DNA of 64,000 bases from Lamellibrachia columna (taxonomy: Eukaryota > Annelida > Polychaeta > Sabellida > Siboglinidae), in contig OY759266.1 in NCBI GenBank assembly GCA_963662155.1, positions 11,095,835 through 11,159,834 on the forward strand, read 5' to 3'. Each line of letters begins with the position of its first letter. Position 1 is the stretch's first letter. The notes under the pieces were generated by a model, which had not been told where the DNA came from, ran no database searches, and saw only the letters and a program-made list of their open reading frames with translations. Shown piece after piece: positions 54,582 through 64,000 of the stretch. Both the position numbers and the translations under genes were made by a program.

Positions 54582-57455
54582 GTGCAGGGGGGTTACCTAG
54601 AGGTGTCTCAAGCAGAACAAGAGGCCACTAGCACAGATAAACCAATATCAAATCATCCGAAAATCATCTCTGAAAAAGGTTATAGATGTGTATGTTTAAA
54701 TGCAAGGAGCATAGTAAATAAGAAAAATGAATTAAACATTATGGTAGAAGATATTGACCCTCACATAATTGGTATAACTGAATCATGGGCTAACATAGAT
54801 ATAATAGATGCTGAATTAGGACTGACAGGATACGTAATGTTTAGGAAAGATCGAATAGGAAGAAGGGGCGGGGGAGTTATTTTATATGTTAAAGAATCTA
54901 TTCAGGCTTATGAAATAAAACTAGAAAGGGAAGCAGATTTCGATGAAGCTGTTTGGTGCAAAATTGTTTCAGGAAATTAAAAATTAACTATTGGATTAGT
55001 TTACCGAAGTCCAAACATAAACGAAGAGGACAACACAAAAATAAAAAACGCTATAAAAGAAGTTAGTAAAGGGGAATGTATCATAATGGGAGATTTTAAC
55101 CATGGACACATACAATGGAATTCTCTAGAGAGCACAGGGATTGAGGATCAACAATTTCTATGTTTAATCCAGGATAGCTTTCTTACTCAGCACGTACTAG
55201 AACCAACCAGGGGAGAAAATGTATTAGATATAGTTTTGTCATCACAACAAGAATTAGTGGACAATGTAAAAATATTTGAACCATTGGGTAATAGTGACCA
55301 TAATCAAATACATTTTGACATCAATGTAAAATCAGAAAGTAAAAATAAGAAAACGTACAAGAGAAACTTCCACAAAGGTAACTACAAAGATATGAGAAAA
55401 TACTTAGCACAGCTAGATTGGAATAACATGCTGATGGATAAGACTGCAATTGAATGTTGGAATATTCTAAAATATGAAATTGAGAGTATCATTGATAAAT
55501 TTGTTCCCTTCCGAAAACAAGGAAAACGGTGTAGAAAGAAACACTTGTCAAAAGAGGCAATTAGAAAAATAATGCTAAAACAAACTATGTGGAGGGTTTA
55601 TAGGCGTACCAGAAAGGAAGAAGACTATGCAAAATACAAAGAGGCACTTAATGCAGCTACAACTGAAATCAGACAATCTAAAAGAAGCTATGAGCAAAAA
55701 CTGGCATGTAACATAAAAACTGACAGCAAGAGTTTTTATGCATATGTCAGGAGTAAACAAAACGTACAAGACAAGGTTGGACCTCTAGAAGACAGTGCTG
55801 GAAATATAATATCACAGGGGTTTTTAATGGCGGAAGACCTAAATGGTTACTTCAGTTCAGTGTTTACAAAAGAAGATATTAGTTCATTACCAGTTGCTGA
55901 TGCTAAATTTCAGGGGGCTAAATCTGACTATTTAGGACCGTTAGTTGTAACTCCAGAATTGGTAGCTAGGAAAATAAAGGCAATGAAGGATAACAAATCA
56001 CCGGGAGTGGATGGGATTCCTCCAAAATTACTAATGGAAACAGTAGATCAAATCAGTATACCACTTGCAAGAGTATTCAACTTGTCATTAAAAGAGGGAG
56101 TTGTTCCGTTTGAATGGAAAGAAGCAAACATCATACCATTATTTAAAAAGGGTTCGAGAAATAAGTCAGAGAATTACAGACCAGTGAGTTTAACGTCAGT
56201 GATTTGTAAATTATTAGAAAGGTTAATTAAAGACCATATGGTGGACTTCCTCGTTAAGCATAAATTATTAAACTCATCTCAACATGGATTCCTTAAAGCG
56301 AGGTCATGCTTAACAAATATGTTATGTTTTTTGGAAGAAATCACTAAGTGGATAGACATGGGATCGCCAGTAGATATTATCTACTTAGATTTTCAGAAAG
56401 CTTTTGACAAAGTGCCACATCAAAGATTGCTACTTAAATTAAAAGCCCATGGTATCGGGGATAGCATAACTGACTGGATAGAACAATGGCTGACTGACAG
56501 AAGACAACGAGTTGTAGTAGATGGCGAAGTTTCAAATTGGAAATCGGTTTTGAGTGGGGTACCTCAAGGATCAGTATTAGGACCTATATTATTCTTAATT
56601 TATATCAATGACTTGGACGAGAGTATAACAAGTAACGTACTGAAATTTGCGGACGACACAAAACTGTTTAGAAAGGTTAATACTGATGGTGATAAACAAC
56701 ATTTACAAAACGATCTAGACAGATTAGTGAAATGGTCTGAGAAATGGCAGATGCTGTTCAATTTTGGGAAATGTAAATGCCTACATACAGGACATGGGAA
56801 CTTGAATGTAAACTATAAAATGGGAGCTACTGTTCTTGGTACTACTGTAAAAGAAAAGGACTTAGGAGTTACAATAAGCGCTGATATGAAAGTTTCAGAG
56901 CAGTGTGGTATTGCAGCTTCAAAGGGTAATCAAATTCTTGGATTGATTAGAAGAAACATAACATATAAGGGAAAAAAGTTAATTATACCTCTTTATAAAG
57001 CAATAGTTAGACCTCATTTAGAATACTGTATACAAGCATGGAGACCATATCGTAAGAAGGATATAGATACGCTTGAACGCATACAAAGGAGAGCAACTAA
57101 AATGATTCCAGAACTTAGAGACCTTAGTTATGAAGAACGCCTGAAAGAATGTGGTTTAACAACTCTAGAGACAAGGAGGTTAAGAGGAGATCAGATTGAA
57201 GTTTTTAAGATATTGAATGGGTATGAAAATATTTATAGAAATATGTTTTTCTCACTCAAGAAGGATAGCAGAACTAGAGGACATGAGGTAAAATTAGTAA
57301 AGGATCAATGTAGATTGGACATCAGGAAGCACTCGTTCTCACAGAGGACAATAAATGAATGGAACAAACTGTCTACAGATTGTGTAACTGCTAGCAGCGT
57401 GAATATGTTTAAAAACAAGGTTGACACATATATCAGGAGGGCGGGTTATAAGTAG
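54582..57455 (+). pseudogene. CR1 ORF2: endonuclease-reverse transcriptase with one in-frame stop
   Basis: 957 codons in a single frame, with TAA at 54978-54980. Endonuclease motifs: LNARSIVNKKNEL, GITESW, GGGVILYVK, MGDFNHGHIQW (55086) and GNSDHNQIHFD. RT motifs: KSPGVDGIPPKLL, NYRPVSLTSVICKLLER, DFQKAFDKVPHQRLL, GVPQGSVLGPILFLIYINDL and KFADDTKLF (catalytic Asp pair, about 56643). The thumb region has HLEYCIQAW and LERIQRRATKMIP. All catalytic residues that I looked for are present. A single substitution created the stop. Confidence 0.9.
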
Positions 57456-57550
57456 GTGAACATTGTTGGACTCTCGATAAGCCAATGGCTTCCTTGTCCA
57501 CTTGCCATCTGGGCCTTTGGCTTGGATGGCAAATCTTGTTAAATCTTGTT

Positions 57551-57745
57551 AAATCCTTAACTAATGCTGCTTTGTGTCCTCTGGTTCTACTGCCTTCTTT
57601 AAGTTTGAAGAACATATTCCTGTCAACATCCTCATAACCGTTCACTATTTTAAACACTTCTATTTGGTCTCCTCTTAGTCTCCTGGTCTCTAGTGTTGTC
57701 AAACCACATTGCAATAAGCGGCTTTCGTAACTAAGGTTTCACTTT
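57551..57745 (-). mobile_element. Older CR1, upstream part (interrupted)
   Basis: The minus strand encodes LSYESRLLQCGLTTLETRRL, RGDQIEVFKIVNGYEDVDRN and GHKAALVKD, then breaks off at the young CR1's 3' end. The next residues expected (QCRLD) are found at 53298, on the other side of the young element. Confidence 0.85.
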
Positions 57746-58249
57746 TCTGCACATCGAATGCACTGAAGCCACAAAGGCTATTCTTCAAGAGGCAGCATCT
57801 TTTTATTCTTTTCCCAGTCAGAAATCCCTAGTTGTACTAGTTACCAGTCCAGGCCATAATCCTTGCATTTGTTTAATTATGCCTGGAAGTTCAGTAAGCC
57901 CCAAATGAAAGGGTCATTCATCAGTTAGCTGTAAAATGTCTTTGTTGCTCTCACAAGTGACAGTGCTAAGTACTGCTAGCTAAGTCTTATTCTGAAGAAC
58001 TTTGGTGACTCAAGTCTTCCCATTGCGACTACTTCCCGTTACAGCTACTTCCCGTTACGGCTACTTTTTGGAGGAGCAATCTGACTAGTCCCAATCTAGT
58101 CCCGTTACGGCAACTTTTGAGGAGGGGGAGCATTAATTTATTTGTGTGTGGTTATTTGTATGTGGTTATTTGTATGTGGTTAAAAGCATAAATGGTTTTA
58201 CCAAGATTCATGTAACTGGCAGTAATGTCATGGCTTCTTTGGGGTAGTT

Positions 58250-58435
58250 GTTAAAAGCATAAATGATTTTACAAAGATTGAGAACATGGAGAGGTGGAAC
58301 TTGAAGTTCACAAAACTTGTGGGGAAACATCACCCCAACATCTTTGAGTTTGTGGAGGTGACGAGGAAGGCGTAGGCAGCAACAGAGCTGATTTTGCACA
58401 AGTATTGGACTGTGAACCAGCGTCTGGCTTAACTC
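58250..58435 (+). pseudogene. MULE-type transposase C-terminal remnant
   Basis: NMERWNLKFTKLVGKHHPNI, then FEFVEVTRKA, a stop, and AATELILHKYWTVNQRLA. This resembles the NNxVEGWHxxF...HPxxWxFxxxLKxEE segment at the end of MULE-like transposases. It contains an internal stop and is isolated. A duplicated motif (taaaagcataaatg) lies at 58180 and 58251. Confidence 0.4.
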
Positions 58436-58441
58436 AAACAT

Positions 58442-59685
58442 TATTGACTGGTCTCAACGTACATTTATAGCAGAACACTGAATCCCCACGACTGATGTGT
58501 ACTATTGTTTTTTTTTTGTAAATGTGTTGAGAACATTGTTGTAACATGAATGATTACGTGTCCTCGGTAGAACGTCAAGCATGTGTCGTTACAATTAGGA
58601 TACCAGAATAATTGCGACATCGAAACTACGATTTTAAGTGAGGATTTCAACGGCGTTGACAAGTGTCAATGCGTAGAGCTGCTGGTGCAAACAGGACAAC
58701 AATGCCTGTCGTGGTTCGTTGCCTACCACTTCCTGCACAGACAAAAGACCACATGGCTTAATTGCTGTTTACGAGCCAGCATGCAGGCAGTTCTTGCATT
58801 TAGCATGCGTTACATAACAATCGATGCGAAGTTGTCTGTTTCAACACACGTGATTTGTCCATATAGCACACACTGCCTGCTTTATGTGGACTTCTCTGTA
58901 AAAGCTGATCTAAGCTAAATTGGTAGGAATGCGTTGTGTTGACAGCCAGTCAGACGAAATAGGTGAAGAAAGAGATGATGCGAAACAGCTACTACGAAAA
59001 AAAAACGGTGCATCATAAACAGCGACTTTGTGACATTGACCAACAGAATGCGGAATACCACCGAAGAAGTGTAACTGATTTGAACACAATTTCGGCCTCG
59101 ATTCTCATTACGATGAAAAGTTAGGTTTGTGCATAAACGTTATTTGGCTTTGTAGATAAATAATATATATTATATGGAATACACATATTTGATAGTATTA
59201 ATGTTGATACATATGCCCTCTTTGTTCGGATTCTATATACGATTGGACATTTCATATGGAGTTGTGAATAATGTATTGGGACAGGTTAATTACTAGTGAC
59301 AACTATATTTTCTTCGGATACAGCTCATGATTCTGTATTATCCGCTTGCAAGTTCACAGTGGTGCATTGCAGCTAGTGATGTAGCTATAGTTCCAATCTA
59401 TATTAGGTAGAATGTCAGATTTGCGAAGTTTAGCAGGTTAATGTAGGCTCTATGTTGAATGAATATACACTTTTTAAACTGACTGTTGGCTAACTTAACT
59501 GTTGTACGCATTTGTTCCACAAAGTAACGGCGATGGGAATGACTAGATTCATAGATAATCAACACATAATAACAGTTAATACAACTGTTCGAATATACTG
59601 TTGGCAATATAATAAACTTTTTCCACTTGTAGTGTGTTGCGTTCCCAAGGTAGGGTTATTGATAACAGTTAACGGGCCGACGTTG
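58442..59685. other. No gene recognised
   Basis: Open frames such as 58583-58918 have no recognisable motif. The sequence is AT-rich and without clear repeats. Confidence 0.5.
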
Positions 59686-59690
59686 TTGTA

Positions 59691-59728
59691 GGCGCCATCT
59701 TAGAGTGAGCACTTCCGGCGCATGCGCA
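59691..59728. promoter_or_regulatory. YY1-ETS-NRF1 motif cluster (promoter-like)
   Basis: ggcgccatcttag (59691-59703, YY1 on the minus strand), cacttccgg (59710-59718, ETS) and gcgcatgcgca (59718-59728, a perfect NRF1 palindrome) lie within 38 bp. This combination is typical of CpG housekeeping promoters. I could not attach it to a gene in the window. Confidence 0.5.
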
Positions 59729-60239
59729 TAATTTCCACCACTGAATCTGCATAATTCAATATCAATAACATAGACTAGTAATATTATTTATGCATGGTAT
59801 ACATTTTTGCTGCATTACAACTTTAACTATGCCATATAAGAAACATTCTAATGAATACCAAAAATTTATTAGATGATGTTATGTCAGATAAATGTAAAGT
59901 GAACATGTTTCAAGAGTTCACACCACAAATTCGGCCGGAAGGGTTTACGTACTATATAAACGGGTTGACGTGCCGTCATAAGAGGTTGCAAGCTTAACAT
60001 ATAGGGATTGTCAGTAGTCTGGGTGGAGGGCTATACATGGTCTGGGGGCCGACAAATCTCTCCCCTGAGAGCTGCTCAATAAGCAACCATAAGAGACTTG
60101 ATGACTGTGGGTCGGTCTCTCCATCGACCGACAGGAGGTGCTCCACGGATTGCCCGAGCTGGCGACTTGAAATATAGTCCATTGGCAGATAATGGCTACG
60201 CGTCACTCACGTCATTGGTCTCTTATTTTTTTTATAAAA

Positions 60240-60805
60240 GAACGTCGGTCATTCTATGCTCAGATTCAAGTCATTATTCCCGATTCGCATTGGTTGGTCA
60301 GTCAGATAAGTTTTATCGTCATCGTATGTATTTTAGAAACTATAACAGCTGCACCAGTTTTCAACGGCGGTTAAAGACCTTCCTTTTCCAACTGGAATAT
60401 ACAAGTAACAGGATAGAATGATATGTTTACCGGCTTTAATCTTATTAAATATTTATTATTATTATTTTGTCTTATTCAATTCCTTGTATATCTTAATTTA
60501 TTTAATTTATTATTTTAATCACATTTGATACTAATAATCGTATTGCTCTTAATGTAATTCATCATTTAAATTATTTAATTCCATGTATACGTTTTGTAAT
60601 GCCCTTGTATCTAATGTAATACCCTTACATATAAATTGTACTTGTATTTTTAACTGTTTAATTTGATTTAACTTGATTTTTGTATTGTTTTTCTTATTTA
60701 TTTTAATTATTTAAATACATGTGTACGTTTAGCTGTATTATTGTACTGTAAAGCGCCATAGAGGACTAAGTGATTATGACGCTATATAAACATCGTATTT
60801 TATTA
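60240..60805 (+). mobile_element. 3' end of an L2-like LINE
   Basis: CTSFQRRLKTFLFQLEYTSN at about 60340-60400 looks like the end of a LINE ORF2. A 3' UTR follows with tgtaaagcgccatagaggac and acgctatataaac, ending in an ATT-repeat tail. A tatataaac TATA-like sequence lies upstream at 59953. Confidence 0.55.
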
Positions 60806-61026
60806 TTATTATTTTTGTGGTGACATTCTCGAAACACAAGTGACATTTGTTATCTCAAAAGCTTTACTTCGGCGTTTTAGCCATTACATTTAATTAAATA
60901 GTAAAAAAGTGAGGAGTTCACACCCAGGGGGGTACATAGGGAGTACCCCCGGGGGTTCACACATGCAGCAGGGTTCACATCGACAAGTCCGTTTATGATT
61001 TTGTATGATGTTCTCCTGGACTGCAG

Positions 61027-61129
61027 ATTCTCAAGTTGGAGCTGTGCAACCAATTCAGAGGCACTACACTCGAGGTAGAGCTGAAGTCGAGAAGGATGCG
61101 GCGAGCTGAGCGTCGTTGCATCATCTCCA
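61027..61129 (+). CDS. Isolated candidate exon of unknown product
   Basis: Acceptor cctggactgcag, then ILKLELCNQFRGTTLEVELK and SRRMRRAERRCIISS, then donor tcca|gtaagg. It is GC-richer than its AT-rich surroundings. I recognise no family and no partner exon. It may be chance. Confidence 0.22.
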
Positions 61130-61276
61130 GTAAGGATTTAAGATGTTGTTGGTGGGGATCCTACACCACTGCTGTGCATTATAGCACTGGTCGTACGAGG
61201 TCCATATATCAAGTACAGCAATGATCAATGTGTTTTTAGATTTATCTAAACGTGACATGAATTTATACACAAAGTT

Positions 61277-62514
61277 TCATATGGCTGCTTTACAGTCAGG
61301 AGTCTGTCTCTCAGCAAACATACCTGATACACTACAGTATTTGGGGAGTCTGAGTAATTGTTTAAACACAATCATTATTGTAACATACGTGTAATCTGTG
61401 GACGCTATATACAGTATGATTTCACCACAGTTGAGCTGTATACACAGATGAGCAAAATGTACTATACAACTTGATCTTGACATCATTTGTGCACATATAA
61501 AGTTTCCTAAGTAGTACATTACCACGGCACGGTCATACAATTGGCGACATTGACGCGTTATATCTTTGTCATCCTTACAGTCACTACATATCATATGACC
61601 CAGGTATTTTACACTATTCACTCCTTTAACATACTCTTCATTTAACTTAAATGCAAGGTGACATACATTTAACTTAACTGCAAGGTGACATACATTTGAC
61701 TTAAATGCAAGGTGACATACATTTAACTTAAATGCAAGGTGACATAAATTTAACTTAAATGCAAGGTGACATACATTTAACTTAAATGCAAGGTGACATA
61801 CATTTAACTTAAATGCAAGGTGACATACATTTAACTTAAATGCAAGGTGACATACATTTAACTTAAATGCAAGGTGACATACATTTAACTTAAATGCAAG
61901 GTGACATGCATTTTTCATATACTTTCCTCTTGTTATTAGTACTGCACTTTTCTTATGATTAAATTTCATTTCATGGTTTAGACCATAAGTTTCACATTCA
62001 TATAACAGCATACATGAGATGATTTATATTCATATCATCTATACAACAGTCAGTGGGTAATTTTGTTAATGCAGCACTTAAATCGCCAATATACACATTA
62101 AATAGGTACAGTGAGAGTATGCCAGCTTGCCTGACACCATTAGACACTTGAAATTCCTCAGATAAAATTCTGGACCAGCATACAAACAGTTCGATTTGTG
62201 TACCAGTATATCACAATTCTAACAATATAACTAGGTACTTGTCTATCAATTAATTTCTTAAACAATGTAGAGTGCCTTATTCTGTCAAAAGCGTTGGAAT
62301 CATCTAGGAAACCCATGAACACAGACCTATTTAAACATTTGTAATTATGAACAATTTCTTTTAAGACATATATATATATACACATATCACTACCAAGCTT
62401 ACTCTTGAAACCAAACTGGTTACTGCTAATGATCAGAAAAGATGACATACGATCCAGTATGACTTTTTCTACTATTTTTAACATCACACTGGCTAATGCA
62501 ATTGGTCTGTAGTT
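61277..62514 (-). pseudogene. LINE reverse transcriptase remnant with internal repeat expansion
   Basis: Reading the minus strand from 62514: SENYRPIALASVMLKIVEKV, FLDDSNAFDRIRHSTLFKKL, then SNGVRQAGILSLYLFNVYIG and IDDMNINHLMYA. The frame then jumps to LLYECETYGLNHEMKFNHKK, so the YADD catalytic pair is deleted. After AFKLN repeats it resumes with VNSVKYLGHMICSDCKDDKD and LLRLPKYCSVSGMFAERQTP. The element is interrupted upstream by the LINE at 63002. Confidence 0.8.
61640..61915. repeat. 27-bp tandem repeat inside LINE RT gene, about 10 copies
   Basis: Copies of aaatgcaaggtgacatacat plus ttaactt, encoding nine-residue VCHLAFKLN repeats in the frame of the surrounding RT pseudogene. Confidence 0.95.
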
Positions 62515-63002
62515 TTCACTCACTCACTCACTCACTCACTCACTCACTCACTCACTCACTCACTCACTCACTCACTCACTCACTCACTCACTCACTCACT
62601 CACTCACTCACTCACTCACTCACTCACTCACTCACTCACTCACTCACTCACTCACTCACTCACTCACTCACTCACTCACTCACTCACTCACTCACTCACT
62701 CACTCACTCACTCACTCACTCACTCACTCACTCACTCACTCACTCACTCACTCACTCACTCACTCACTCACTCACTCACTCACTCACTCACTCACTCACT
62801 CACTCACTCACTCACTCACTCACTCACTCACTCACTCACTCACTCACTCACTCACTCACTCACTCACTCACTCACTCACTCACTCACTCACTCACTCACT
62901 CACTCACTCACTCACTCACTCACTCACTCACTCACTCACTCACTCACTCACTCACTCACTCACTCACTCACTCACTCACTCACTCACTCACTCACTCACT
63001 CA
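62515..63002. repeat. (CACT)n microsatellite, about 122 perfect units
   Basis: A pure tetranucleotide array of about 488 bp. On the minus strand it is (GAGT)n and follows directly on the 3' end of the LINE at 63002-64000. The THSLTHSL frame is an artefact. Confidence 0.98.
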
Positions 63003-64000
63003 ATCCTCTTCGTGCCTCAAGTGGCACATAAGGCTTACACAAGAGAGCGCCACTGTTGTCGGTTTGCATCCTGTCTAGTGATGGTTTCCCAGGTCAGTCT
63101 TCATCTCTTTCTCCATGGTTCTTCATCCAGTGTCCAGTGTAGGGCTATTCTGGGCAGTGCATCTGGTGGCATTCGACACACGTGCCCCAGCCATCTCCAT
63201 CTTCTCTTCTTCACAGTTTGGGTAAGAGATTTTGCATTTGTTCTCTGGTGCAGTTCATCATTTGAAATTCTTCTAGGCCAGAAGATTCTGAGAACCTTCC
63301 GTAAACCCTTGTCCTGGAAGGTATGTATTTTGTGGGTTATTCTAATTGTTAGTTTCCAGCTCTCTGTCCCATACAGTAAAATGATGAGGACATTGCTGTT
63401 GAAGATTCTGAGTTTAATGTTAGTTCCCACTCGTTTTGACTTCCAGATGTTCTTCAGCATGGCAAAGGACTGGATGGCTTTGGTGATCTTGGAGTTGACT
63501 TCTCTCTCGGAGTCTCCATCTGTTGCTATTTTGTTCCCCAGGTATGTGAACTCGTTCACTTCATCTACGTCACTGTTGTTTATGGTGACTGGGTCGTTTG
63601 ACTTGTGATTCATTTTCATCAGCTTTGTTTTGCTGGTGTTCACTTTCAGACCCAACTTCTGTGCTGTCTCAGTCAGTCTGTCTGTCTTCTCTTGCATGTC
63701 TCTCTGTCGACTTGAAAGCGGGCTGATGTCATCAGCATAGTCCTCATCCTCCAGGTAGGTGGTGAGGGTCCGTCTGATTCCCCTTCTGCTGTCTGTTGTC
63801 GTCACTTTCACAAGCCAGTCCATGGCAACAGTGAAGAGTGATAAGATGCACCCTTGCTTGACCCCTGTGGTGATGCTGAAACTATCTGTTAGCTGGTTGT
63901 TACAAGTAACCTTGCATTCAAAGTCTCTGTATAGAAGTTTTATGATATTCACCATCTTCTGGGTGATCCCATATGATCGGAGGACTTTCCATAGTGATTC
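63002..64000 (-). mobile_element. LINE 3' part (reverse transcriptase to tail), runs off window edge
   Basis: The minus-strand frame 63955-63101 encodes TTGVKQGCILSLFTVAMDWL, DEDYADDISPLSSRQRDMQE (catalytic Asp pair intact), VNEFTYLGNKIATDGDSERE, NVLIILLYGTESWKLTIR and KKRRWRWLGHVCRMPPDALP with ALHWTLDEEPWRKR. After a stop the 3' region reads QWRSLV.ALCAT..TKRIE and then GAGT repeats. The clade is not assigned. The 5' part is outside the window. Confidence 0.85.

Larger units (their letters stand above)
53299..57550 (+). mobile_element. Nearly complete CR1 retrotransposon inserted in an older CR1
   Basis: It is slightly 5'-truncated inside ORF1, followed by ORF1, ORF2, a short 3' UTR (57456-57525) and the terminal aaatcttgtt repeats. 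CR1-type non-LTR elements copy through target-primed reverse transcription. One stop in ORF2 and one shift in ORF1 are the only breaks I noticed, so the insertion is young. Confidence 0.9.

Noticed and set aside
62496..63608. 370-residue THSLTHSL frame
   Set aside because: Made by the (CACT)n array and the antisense of a LINE.

Overview
This is a window of nuclear DNA from an intron-rich invertebrate animal. It is AT-rich and crowded with mini- and microsatellites, LINEs of several families, Tc1/mariner-type and hAT-type DNA elements and tRNA-derived SINEs. The coding exons have canonical GT-AG borders. A polycystin-2 gene and a Brix-domain ribosome biogenesis gene together with CR1-type and RTE/L2-like LINEs fit a marine invertebrate such as a mollusc, lancelet or hemichordate. 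The sequence alone does not let me choose between these.

There are two host genes, arranged tail to tail. PKD2 (polycystin-2, a ciliary/ER cation channel of the TRPP family) runs on the + strand from 4804 to about 22.9-24.5 kb. I could chain fourteen exons with consistent phases into an 840-residue protein with six membrane segments, an LGD pore filter, two EF-hands and a C-terminal coiled coil. PPAN (Peter Pan/SSF1 homologue, a nucleolar 60S-subunit assembly factor) runs on the - strand from about 47.5 kb down to 27.4 kb. Ten exons chain into 485 residues; the short first exon carrying the start codon is not securely placed. The two genes have no evident functional link. The space between their 3' ends (24.5-27.4 kb) holds an inverted repeat with AATAAA on both strands.

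Layout: 0-4 kb, a tandem repeat, a (TA)n tract and a decayed LINE. 4.2-24.5 kb, PKD2 with its repeat-filled introns. 24.5-27.4 kb, the convergent intergenic space. 27.4-47.5 kb, PPAN, whose introns contain seven or more minisatellites, a Tigger/pogo element interrupted by a SINE, and a hAT-like element. 48-53 kb, a SINE, a probable PPAN promoter area, a THAP-like exon, and TG/GGGGT repeats. 53.0-57.7 kb, a nearly intact CR1 retrotransposon (esterase ORF1, endonuclease-RT ORF2) inserted in opposite orientation into an older CR1. 58-61 kb, a transposase remnant, an orphan promoter-like motif cluster and an L2-like LINE tail. 61.3-64 kb, two minus-strand LINEs, one with a 27-bp expansion inside its reverse transcriptase gene, the other ending in a roughly 490-bp (GAGT)n tail.

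I found no clear new multi-gene system. The observations most worth checking are the 47-bp minisatellite made of overlapping splice-site-like sequences at the 3' end of PKD2, the nested CR1 pair, the in-frame repeat expansion inside a LINE reverse transcriptase, the two-strand polyadenylation palindrome, and the ETS-NRF1-YY1 cluster without a gene.
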